Of a stretch of DNA of 64,000 nucleotides, positions 15,222-23,152 are shown piece after piece (position 1 is the stretch's first letter; each line of letters starts with the position of its first letter). The notes below the pieces were generated by a model. The model worked only from the letters and a program-made list of their open reading frames with translations. It made no database searches and was not told the DNA's origin. This DNA comes from CAZGSD01 sp964528305 (GTDB lineage Bacteria > Patescibacteriota > Gracilibacteria > UBA1369): NCBI GenBank assembly GCA_964528305.1, contig CAZGSD010000002.1:124001-188000 (forward strand). Direction: 5' to 3'. The translations under genes and the position numbers were made by a program.

Positions 15222-16289
15222 ATGCCAAATTTTGAACCACTTTATCTACTTTATGGCGTCTTAGCTTTTCTACCAGCCATCATCTGGATATCTTTTCTAT
15301 TCAAAAAGCAACAAGACAAAAAAACTCAAATCCTCATTTTTTTACTTGGATCACTTTCCGTAGCTCCAATTTTTTTACTACAATACCTTTTCAAGCTCTT
15401 TCCCAGTTTAGATATCGTCAGCTTTAGTGAGCAATACATTCAAAATCCCTTTCTACACTTTTTGATAATGTACGCTTGGGTTGGCTTTACCGAAGAATTA
15501 ATCAAACAGTGGTTGATACGCGTACTAGATTCACGTTACTTATTAGTACAATCCATCAACGACTCCATTAATTTTAGTTTAATCTCTGCCCTTGGCTTCT
15601 CCTTTGCTGAAAACATCTTTTATTTCTATCACATCGGTACTCAATTAGGCCTAGCTTCATTATTAGTCGCCTATATTTTCCGTTCTTTATTCACCACCTG
15701 TGGACATTTAGTCTTTTCTGGATTTTTTGGTTATTATTATGGGCTGGCAAAATTTTCTACCAGCATTTTCGAACAAGCAAAACTACAAGGAAGAAAATTA
15801 CCACTATCGAGAATACTGGGAAGAACACTCAACATTTCACAAATTCAAGCTTTTCAAGAAGTCACCATTTTAAAAGGTTTAATTATTGCCATAGTTTTAC
15901 ATACCATCTTCAATTTCCTCCTGGAAATGAATAACTACAGCGGACAAGCTGTCTTTACAGCTCTAGCAGCACTTTTCATTTTAATTAATTTCATCATCCT
16001 ACGCTTGGTACTAGCACATCGGTCAGGAGGCGTAGAATTAGCACATGGAGAAATAGAGAAAAGCGCCTCAACCATGGACAAAAAAGATGAAGACGTAGTT
16101 ATAGAATTATTGGGCATGTGGTCACAACAAGGAAAATTCGTAGAAGTAATTCAAATCTGTGAACGCCTGCTCAAAAGAGATCCAGACAATAAAATTGTTA
16201 AACTCTTCAAAGCCAAAGCATTAGATGGAATGGATGCTAGCCACCCTTACAAAAACATTCTTAATAAACTGTTCCCCGATCAGGAATAA
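15222..16289 (+). CDS. PrsW-family intramembrane protease with TPR-like tail
   Basis: A 355-residue protein with about eight membrane segments. The PrsW/CPBP-related motifs appear in order: FTEELIKQ (about 89-96), GFSFAENIFYF (about 125-135), TTCGHLVFSG, and VLHTIFNFLL (about 226-235). In Bacillus, PrsW performs site-1 cleavage of an anti-sigma factor. The last about 70 residues, after the final membrane segment, look like a TPR-type helical repeat (LGMWSQQGKFVEVIQICERLL). Position at the end of a kinase-STAS operon suggests control of the partner-switching module by regulated proteolysis, which is inference. Confidence 0.78.
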   Translation: MPNFEPLYLLYGVLAFLPAIIWISFLFKKQQDKKTQILIFLLGSLSVAPIFLLQYLFKLFPSLDIVSFSEQYIQNPFLHFLIMYAWVGFTEELIKQWLIRVLDSRYLLVQSINDSINFSLISALGFSFAENIFYFYHIGTQLGLASLLVAYIFRSLFTTCGHLVFSGFFGYYYGLAKFSTSIFEQAKLQGRKLPLSRILGRTLNISQIQAFQEVTILKGLIIAIVLHTIFNFLLEMNNYSGQAVFTALAALFILINFIILRLVLAHRSGGVELAHGEIEKSASTMDKKDEDVVIELLGMWSQQGKFVEVIQICERLLKRDPDNKIVKLFKAKALDGMDASHPYKNILNKLFPDQE

Positions 16290-16316
16290 TGCTACACTGA
16301 ACCTGCATTTTTCCCT

Positions 16317-17444
16317 GTGGAATTGAAATCATTAGAACAAGCAAAAATAGCCATCATCTGCGACTGGCTAACCGTGGCCGGTGGCGCTGAAAAAGTCATA
16401 CACGGCTTACACCAACTTTTTCCAGCCAGCCCTATTTACAGCACCTTATACAATCCAGACCGCGTCAAAGGTTTTGAGCATGCCCAAATTAAAACCTCTT
16501 TTCTGCAAAAAATCCCCAGAGCCAATCGCCATCACCAATTCTGCCTGCCTCTAATGCCATCTGCCATCGAAAGTTTTGATTTATCTGATTTCGATATAGT
16601 TATATCCAGTTCACATTCATGTGCCAAAGGCGTAATTTTACCACCACACACACTGCATATTAGTTATTGCCATTCTCCCATGCGCTACGCCTGGGACAAT
16701 TTTCAAAATTACATACAGGAATATCGTATTAATAAATTCCTCAAAACTCTAGCAACTCCCTTGATTCATAAAATTCGCATTTGGGACCGCTATAGTGCTG
16801 ATCGTGTGGATCACTTCATCAGTAATTCTAAACTGGTTCAACAAAGAATACGCAAATTCTATCGACGTGAAAGTATCATAATCCCACCCTTCATCGAACC
16901 AGAAAACTTCCATTCTCAACCTAAAAAAAATTTTTACCTAGCCGTCGGACGGTTAACAGCCTACAAAAAATTTGACCTAATCATCGAAGCATTCAACAAA
17001 AACGGCCTGCCACTCAAAATTGCTGGAACGGGTAACATGCTTTCACATTTACAAAAAATCGCCGGCCCCAATATTGAATTACTCGGATTTGTCAGCGATC
17101 AGGAGTTAAAACAATTGTATAGTACGGCCAAAGCCTTTATATTTCCACAAATAGAAGATTTCGGTATCACCCCATTGGAGGCCATGGCCAGCGGCTGTCC
17201 AGTCATAGCCATGGGAGCAGGTGGAGCACTAGACACCATCACAGACGGTCAATCAGGATATTTATTTATGGAACAAACAGTCGAAGCCATCAATTCCGCC
17301 ATCGCTAAATTAGAAAAATCCCCTTTATCCGAAAAAAACATTCTGGCTCAAGCCCAAAAATACAGCAAAACAAGATTTAACCAGGATTTCATTGATTTTC
17401 TGGAAAAAGCCTGGCATCAACATCAAGTAACCAATTTGATATGA
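16317..17444 (+). CDS. GT4-family glycosyltransferase
   Basis: GT-B fold glycosyltransferase of 375 residues starting with GTG at 16317. The N-terminal half contains AGGAEKVIHGLHQLFP and SHSCAKGV, with CHSPMRYAWD near residue 118. The C-terminal nucleotide-sugar half contains AVGRLTAYKKFDLIIEA and the EX7E-type stretch PQIEDFGITPLEAMASGCPV. These fit WbaZ-like mannosyl/rhamnosyl transferases of surface polysaccharide pathways; the donor sugar cannot be read from sequence. Its stop overlaps the next gene by 4 bases (ATGA), linking it to a Wzz-like protein. Confidence 0.88.
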   Translation: MELKSLEQAKIAIICDWLTVAGGAEKVIHGLHQLFPASPIYSTLYNPDRVKGFEHAQIKTSFLQKIPRANRHHQFCLPLMPSAIESFDLSDFDIVISSSHSCAKGVILPPHTLHISYCHSPMRYAWDNFQNYIQEYRINKFLKTLATPLIHKIRIWDRYSADRVDHFISNSKLVQQRIRKFYRRESIIIPPFIEPENFHSQPKKNFYLAVGRLTAYKKFDLIIEAFNKNGLPLKIAGTGNMLSHLQKIAGPNIELLGFVSDQELKQLYSTAKAFIFPQIEDFGITPLEAMASGCPVIAMGAGGALDTITDGQSGYLFMEQTVEAINSAIAKLEKSPLSEKNILAQAQKYSKTRFNQDFIDFLEKAWHQHQVTNLI

Positions 17445-18373
17445 CTATCACAGAATATTTCAAACTTGCTCAAAGAAATTTTTTACTCATCGCTTTTTGT
17501 TTATTATGCGGCAGTACAACTGGTTTTTGGTTGGCCAATAAACAACCAATCAACCTAGTTGAACATTCAATCTTAGTGAATTTGGCCATACAGGACAAAA
17601 CACGAGCCACTAGCGCTCACGACAATCTCCAAGCCGCAGATCATATCACCGAAAGCATACAGGGTTGGCTCAAAAGTCATTCTTTTCAAACAGATCTACA
17701 AAACAAATTCCCTAATTCTCTAGCTTTTACTGCCAAAAAACAGGAAAAAGATAATTTAGTAATTAGCTTCACCAACACAGATACAGAGCAAGCCCGCGCA
17801 TTTAGCCAAAACCTCATCCAACTTATTAACCAATGGATCGAACAATACAATCAGAAATCCGATCTCAATATCATCCTCAACGCCGAACCACTAGCCTCCA
17901 CGGCTAAACCAATTCCACTTACCCTCTACTTAATCATCAGCACTTTGATGGGGCTAATTATCGGCTATTTAGCTAGTTGGTATTATGAAATAATTAACAA
18001 TAAATTAACTTCCGCCCAACAATTTCACTCTATTTTCATAACTACACCATTTAGTTTTAGCAATAGTCGTGATTTCAAAAAACATCATCAGTATTTTTCC
18101 AAATATCTAAATCAAAAATATCAACATCAGCCATTACAAATTCTGGACCTAACCCATAAGAATAAAATCGGCGTAGAAACCATCTCCAAACACGGTCACT
18201 TCCAAAGCATCAAGTCCTGGAATATCCCGAACGATCTGGAACATATAGCAATCGATCATCCAACTATTATATTAGTAGAACTTGGTTATACTTCAGTACA
18301 CGATTTAGCATCACTACATCGTCTAGGCATACAAAAAGTAGAGGGCATTATTTTTGATCACGTGAAACGGTAA
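17441..18373 (+). CDS. Wzz/YveK-like chain-length determinant protein
   Basis: A 310-residue protein with membrane segments near residues 15-33 and about 163-183 enclosing an extracytoplasmic region. This is the polysaccharide co-polymerase (Wzz) topology. The second segment is followed by a cytoplasmic tail of about 125 residues that does not show Walker motifs, so it is not a fused BY-kinase as far as I can see. It is translationally coupled to the upstream GT4 gene. A role in polymer length control or export is likely but not proven; sequence similarity is weak. Confidence 0.55.
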   Translation: MTITEYFKLAQRNFLLIAFCLLCGSTTGFWLANKQPINLVEHSILVNLAIQDKTRATSAHDNLQAADHITESIQGWLKSHSFQTDLQNKFPNSLAFTAKKQEKDNLVISFTNTDTEQARAFSQNLIQLINQWIEQYNQKSDLNIILNAEPLASTAKPIPLTLYLIISTLMGLIIGYLASWYYEIINNKLTSAQQFHSIFITTPFSFSNSRDFKKHHQYFSKYLNQKYQHQPLQILDLTHKNKIGVETISKHGHFQSIKSWNIPNDLEHIAIDHPTIILVELGYTSVHDLASLHRLGIQKVEGIIFDHVKR

Positions 18374-18386
18374 AAATAGCCAATTT

Positions 18387-19613
18387 TTAGTGGTCTCCCG
18401 CGTGAATACGACGACCGACATCACTCACAAATATTGACAATATCGTCGCAATCGGAATTGCCAAAACCAATCCCAACACGCCCAACAGCTGAAAACCAAC
18501 CATTAAAGCAAAAATAATCACCAACGGACTAAGTCCAACAGCTTTATTCATCAATACTGGCACCAATATATTGTTTTCCAACCAGGACACGGCAAAATAA
18601 TACACTATCAGATATAGACCTAAACCAGGGGACTGATTAATAACAATCGGCAATACCAGAACCGCCGCCACCACCCTTCCAAAAACAGGAACAATCATGC
18701 ATATACCGGTAATAACAGCTATCAACAAAGCAAATTCCACCCCAGCCACAACCAAACCAACAAAAGTAATCAGCGCCGCCGCCACAGACACCATCAGTTG
18801 CCCACGAATCCATTCACCAATTTTCACTTTCACCATGCGCAGACGCTCCGTCACATAGCCCATATGCCGACTTGGGAAAATGCTTGTACAAAAATTTTCT
18901 ATAGCCATTTCATCCACCGTCATGAAAAACACCACAATCAAAATCAACAAGAAATTAAACAGCCCATTGGAAAGTTGAAGCAGTATAAACCAAAGATTGC
19001 CACCTAAATTGAGTAATTGCCCCGAAATCACCTGCAAAGAAGATTGCAATTGTTCCGCCACTATTTTGATATCCACCGCCCTATACAATTCATCCAAAAA
19101 AGACTTCAAAGTAGGACCAAAAGGCAAATTAGCTGTAGGAGTCTGAGACAATTTCAAAACAAATTCATTAATTGAAACAGCTAAACTAAATAACTGCTGA
19201 GCTATTAACGGCAGTAAATGGGCAAAAAGCAGAGCCACTAAAACAAAGATCAACACATAAACCAGCAGCACGCCCAAAGCTCTAGGAATTTTCATTTTTT
19301 GCAACCAATCAATCAACGGATCCAAAGCCGCCGCCACAAAAAAGGCCACAAAAAACATCAGCAAAATCCCCCCCATTTGATAGACCAAATAAGCTCCAAC
19401 CGACACCCCCAGCAGCACCAAAGCCGACTGAAACACGGAATAAGGAGAAAGATTTACAGTTTGTTCAGCACCATCACGTCCCTTGTTCAAGGCCTTTCCA
19501 CGTGGCAAACCGGATAATTCCATATTTTTTGCAGCAGGCGCGCGACCATGTTGATGAAAAACTTCTTTCAACCATTCTGACCATTTATTATTTTTATTTT
19601 TTTTTGATTTCAT
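18387..19613 (-). CDS. AI-2E family transporter (PerM/YdiK type)
   Basis: A 408-residue protein with an N-terminal basic cytoplasmic stretch (about 60 residues) and then about eight membrane segments. Family motifs are DPLIDWLQKMKIPRALGVL near residue 110 and, in the C-terminal half, NNILVPVLMNKAVGLSPLVII. Such proteins export small molecules or act as Na+/H+ antiporters; the substrate cannot be assigned. It lies head-to-tail after the pilin gene (4 bases apart), so they may share a transcript. Confidence 0.88.
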   Translation of the reverse strand: MKSKKNKNNKWSEWLKEVFHQHGRAPAAKNMELSGLPRGKALNKGRDGAEQTVNLSPYSVFQSALVLLGVSVGAYLVYQMGGILLMFFVAFFVAAALDPLIDWLQKMKIPRALGVLLVYVLIFVLVALLFAHLLPLIAQQLFSLAVSINEFVLKLSQTPTANLPFGPTLKSFLDELYRAVDIKIVAEQLQSSLQVISGQLLNLGGNLWFILLQLSNGLFNFLLILIVVFFMTVDEMAIENFCTSIFPSRHMGYVTERLRMVKVKIGEWIRGQLMVSVAAALITFVGLVVAGVEFALLIAVITGICMIVPVFGRVVAAVLVLPIVINQSPGLGLYLIVYYFAVSWLENNILVPVLMNKAVGLSPLVIIFALMVGFQLLGVLGLVLAIPIATILSIFVSDVGRRIHAGDH

Positions 19614-19617
19614 AAAT

Positions 19618-20067
19618 TTAACCCGTTAAAGCCGCCATGATAACATTGACTACAGACCAAGCTAAAAAGGCTATAGCCATGCCAATCAGGGCATTAGTAA
19701 TATATTTTTTCCCTTTATCTTTATATTCCGAAACCATTCCGCTGGAAATATACATAAATCCACCAATCACAGTGAAAAGCAGTGATAACAAACTAACCAG
19801 TCCCAATAAATAATTACTGAAATAACGTATAAAGTGGGGGACCATGGATAGAGACACGCGGCCAGTTTTAATGGCGCAGCCTAAAATCTGATCCATATCT
19901 GAAGCAGCCTTAGAGGAGTCCTTGGCAAAGCCAGTCAGCAACGCCTCACAATCAGCTCCTCCTGCCTCCGGCAAAATAGTTTTTTGAGCCTGTACCACAC
20001 CCACGCCCACCATCATCACCATCATTATGGCCATGGACACACAATATAATTTTATTTTCGTAAACAT
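19618..20067 (-). CDS. TrbC/VirB2-like pilin
   Basis: 149 residues: a cleavable signal peptide (about 28 residues, ending VVQAQ), a short mature N-terminal region with two cysteines (GADCEALL and LGCAIK) that could form a disulfide, and two long membrane segments (YLLGLVSLLSLLFTVIGGFMYI and NALIGMAIAFLAWSVVNVIMAA) separated by a short basic loop (EYKDKGKKYI). This is the VirB2/TrbC pilin layout and is widespread in Patescibacteria. Such small pilins assemble conjugative-type filaments. The only other T4SS-like gene here is the ATPase at 53587-56265, far away. Confidence 0.65.
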   Translation of the reverse strand: MFTKIKLYCVSMAIMMVMMVGVGVVQAQKTILPEAGGADCEALLTGFAKDSSKAASDMDQILGCAIKTGRVSLSMVPHFIRYFSNYLLGLVSLLSLLFTVIGGFMYISSGMVSEYKDKGKKYITNALIGMAIAFLAWSVVNVIMAALTG

Positions 20068-20132
20068 ATTTTATTTTTCCTCATTTCTTCAAAAAAATAC
20101 TAACATTCATCACCACAAAAACCAAACTTAAG

Positions 20133-20801
20133 TCACCTCAAAGATTTCAGTCCAATACGTATTTCCGACACCCCTTCTGCAATCAAACGCCTAAAATCAT
20201 CCATGTAATTAATCGATAAAATCTCCACCCCTCGATATTTTTGCTGCATCAGTTTAAACATTACCCCAGCTTTACGGGCAGCCGTCGCTTGCATCTTGAG
20301 ATTACCAATATCCGGTATATAAGTATGTAACCCCACCAAGCGCAATCCAGACAGAAGCGCCACTTCCAGGGCCAAAGAATTCACTTCCACCGGCAGCACA
20401 CCATAACGCGCATCATCATTCCACACATTAACCTGCAATAAAAGCCTGCTAACACGCCCAACCCTAGCATTCAAATCACTAATTTCCCGCGCTTCCACTA
20501 ACGATTTAACAGTTTCCACTAATTCAAAATTACTCAGCAGGGGAGTGAGACTTTGCCCTTCCACTCCTCCCAAATAATGCTTCTGACAAGGCAAAAGCAA
20601 GTTTTCCCATTGTAAATACTGATCTAGAGTAGTGAACCCAACCCTCCTTACCCCAGCAGCAATTAATTTATTAATTTGATCATACTCAAGCCCATCAGCT
20701 TCAAGCAACAACGGAATATCTACGGCATTGCGAAAATTCAATTTGGCAAAATACTGTATTTTATTTACTATTTCCTGTAGTCTGGCCACCTGAAACTCCA
20801 T
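20133..20801 (-). CDS. YggS-like (PLPBP) fold protein lacking the PLP lysine
   Basis: About 222 residues with the alanine-racemase-N/YggS layout: LLLQVNVWNDDARYGVLP, LRLVGLHTYIPD, then LSINYMDDFRRLIAEG and RIG near the end (compare LSMGMSDDM...G...RIG). The block that should read SKT-type with the PLP-binding lysine reads LLLEADGLEYDQI, GEN is replaced by GFT, and the HFIGPLQ-N-K block by HYLGGVEGQS. The protein probably cannot bind PLP in the usual way. The start at 20801 (MEFQV) is preferred because the longer frame to 20813 overlaps divergent der. Confidence 0.6.
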   Translation of the reverse strand: MEFQVARLQEIVNKIQYFAKLNFRNAVDIPLLLEADGLEYDQINKLIAAGVRRVGFTTLDQYLQWENLLLPCQKHYLGGVEGQSLTPLLSNFELVETVKSLVEAREISDLNARVGRVSRLLLQVNVWNDDARYGVLPVEVNSLALEVALLSGLRLVGLHTYIPDIGNLKMQATAARKAGVMFKLMQQKYRGVEILSINYMDDFRRLIAEGVSEIRIGLKSLR

Positions 20802-20805
20802 ACAC

Positions 20806-22179
20806 ATGAACAATAAATTTAATCACAAATTACCATTCATAGCCATCATTGGTAAACCCAATGTTGGCAAATCCAGCCTCTTTAACCGATTGGTAGGAGA
20901 AAAAGTAGCTATTATTTCTGATCAAGCTGGCACCACTCGCGATCGAGTTTTTCGCAAAATACAATTGGAAAACCTCACAGCTATACTGGTAGACACAGGT
21001 GGTTTGGAATTTGATAAAAAACAAGATATCGAGGCCGATATGCAATCACAGGCCCGCCTAGCCATAGATGAAGCGGACTTAATTGTCTTTTTAGTGGACG
21101 GCAGACAAAGTCCCACCGCCGACGACCTGGAAACAGCCCAGATACTACGCCGACAATCCAAAAAAATTCTACTGGTAGCCAATAAAATCGATCACGCCAA
21201 ATCAGCCCACAATCTGCTCGTTTGGACCGAACTTGGTTTTGACGAACCAGTTAGTATTTCTGTTATACACAATTTAGGACTAGAAAAATTCCAAAACATC
21301 CTAGCCCGCCATTTAGTAGCAGACGGTTGGACGACTCCAGAAGAAACATCCACTGACCAGAGCGTTAAACTTGCTATCATTGGCCGACCTAATGCTGGAA
21401 AATCCTCATTGGTCAACGCACTATGTGGAGCAGAGCGCGTAATTGTTTCATCACAAGCCGGCACCACTCGCGACGCCATCGATATCGAATTAGTCCAAGA
21501 TAATCAACATTTTACATTAATCGACACGGCCGGCCTACGACGACGTGGCAAAATAGAGAAAGGCCTAGAAAAATATTCCAGCTTTCGAACCATCAACGCC
21601 ATCGAACGCGCCGACATCGCCTGTCTTGTTCTGGATTACGAGGTAGGTATACGCGCACAAGATCTACATATTTCTTCCTATATTTTAGAAGCCAGCAAAG
21701 GCCTCATCCTCATCGTCAATAAAATTGATTTGATGGAAAACAAAGAGGAAGAACGCAACCGCATCGCCAGACTACTCAAAAGCCGTTTCGACTATCTCTC
21801 CTGGGCTCCCGTACTATTTGTTTCAGCCAAAAATCGCAAAAACCTGGATCATATTTTAATTCACGCCACACAAATAGCCGACGAAAGACGCCGCCAAATC
21901 GATCATGAAGAATTACTGGATTTTCTACGCGAAACTTCTCACAAACATCAACCTCCCACCGCCGGCCGCAACAAATTACTTTTTTATGATTTACAGCAAT
22001 TCCCAGCCGCCACTCCCACTTTCGAATATCTGGTCAATAACAAAGACATTGTCCATTTTTCCTATCAACGCTATCTGGAAAACGCTTTTCGCGAACGTTT
22101 CGGCTTCACCGGCACCAGCCTACGCTTTTTCTTCAAATCCATCGATCCTAAATTGATCAAAAAACAGAAGCCGCTTTAA
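20806..22179 (+). CDS. der: ribosome biogenesis GTPase Der (EngA)
   Basis: Double-GTPase needed for 50S assembly; 457 residues, family length. G domain 1 has GKPNVGKSSLFN (about 16-27), DTGG and NKID. G domain 2 has GRPNAGKSSLVN (about 193-204), DTAGLRRRGKI and NKIDLM. A C-terminal KH-like domain follows. Both P-loops are intact. The last 60 bases overlap the convergent nucleotidyltransferase gene. Confidence 0.96.
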   Translation: MNNKFNHKLPFIAIIGKPNVGKSSLFNRLVGEKVAIISDQAGTTRDRVFRKIQLENLTAILVDTGGLEFDKKQDIEADMQSQARLAIDEADLIVFLVDGRQSPTADDLETAQILRRQSKKILLVANKIDHAKSAHNLLVWTELGFDEPVSISVIHNLGLEKFQNILARHLVADGWTTPEETSTDQSVKLAIIGRPNAGKSSLVNALCGAERVIVSSQAGTTRDAIDIELVQDNQHFTLIDTAGLRRRGKIEKGLEKYSSFRTINAIERADIACLVLDYEVGIRAQDLHISSYILEASKGLILIVNKIDLMENKEEERNRIARLLKSRFDYLSWAPVLFVSAKNRKNLDHILIHATQIADERRRQIDHEELLDFLRETSHKHQPPTAGRNKLLFYDLQQFPAATPTFEYLVNNKDIVHFSYQRYLENAFRERFGFTGTSLRFFFKSIDPKLIKKQKPL

Positions 22180-23073
22180 AAATTCATCCCGATACTCCCG
22201 CCGTTTATCATTATTATGATATTTCAAACGGGTTTCACTGACAATCACCGAAGCATTAGCTCCAAGCAAATGTCGTCTTGCCTGAAATCTTTTTTGCAAA
22301 ACCCTACTAATTCTCCTTTCCATCCAATCACCAAGTCGCCCAGCTAAAAATCCTTCCACCATTAAAGCCACCCAACTACAGCTATTAGTGAAATCTCCAT
22401 CCACACGAATAGGTTTAGGAAAATACGCCTTCAACCACGCTAAATTAGCGTCCCACATTCCCCGCCAAACCTGACCATCCCCATAAACCGGCCGTAAAGC
22501 CAACATCCAATAAACCATATACACGTCATTTTCTATCAAAACATCCTCCAAATTCAAAGAATCCTCGGCTATATAAAAACTCAAACAAAATCGCCCAGCT
22601 ATATGACGACCATGACGTCTAACGCGCAATAAATGCAACAATACAGTCAGAAAAATTTTAGCTAAAAAAATCCGCCCACTCTTCGTCACCACCAGCAAAT
22701 CTATATCACTATGCTCATCCGCTATCTCCAGAGCAGAGTAATTGCACACCGCTACCAATTTAATAAAAGGCACATAGGGCAATACCCGTGCCAACCACTC
22801 AGACCTGGCCAAAATTTGCCGGGCATATTTCGCCCCATCTTCATCACTAAACACACCCCTATTTTTCAGCCCATATCTGTCATCAGCAAACCCCACTTCA
22901 TTTTCCAATCCCACCAAAGCCTCAGTCACAACCAACTCAGACACCGCCCCTCCCAGTAACCACCCCGCCAATTCCTCCAACTTTAAACGCCGCCCAAAAA
23001 CATCAAAATAAGCCAATGTAGCCAAAATTTTTTGCCGCACCGTCCACCCCTGAATGTCACTCAACTTTATCAT
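22120..23073 (-). CDS. nucleotidyltransferase-like protein
   Basis: About 317 residues from the preferred start at 23073 (MIKLSDIQGW); the frame is open to 23118. The N-terminal 90 residues look like a winged-helix region (RQKILATLAYFDVFGRRLKLEELAGWL). The core has ALEIADEHSDIDLLVV near residue 120, the pol-beta-type nucleotidyltransferase signature (S-D-I-D-L). The usual GS before it is replaced by NYSA. The rest is helical, with many aromatic residues. The substrate is unknown. It overlaps the end of der by 60 bases on the opposite strand. Confidence 0.6.
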   Translation of the reverse strand: MIKLSDIQGWTVRQKILATLAYFDVFGRRLKLEELAGWLLGGAVSELVVTEALVGLENEVGFADDRYGLKNRGVFSDEDGAKYARQILARSEWLARVLPYVPFIKLVAVCNYSALEIADEHSDIDLLVVTKSGRIFLAKIFLTVLLHLLRVRRHGRHIAGRFCLSFYIAEDSLNLEDVLIENDVYMVYWMLALRPVYGDGQVWRGMWDANLAWLKAYFPKPIRVDGDFTNSCSWVALMVEGFLAGRLGDWMERRISRVLQKRFQARRHLLGANASVIVSETRLKYHNNDKRREYRDEFLKRLLFFDQFRIDGFEEKA

Positions 23074-23152
23074 CAAATCAAAACAAATATTGGTAGCCCA
23101 ACCAGGCCAGACTATCATATACTATAGCCAGAAGACGATCAAAAACCAATCC

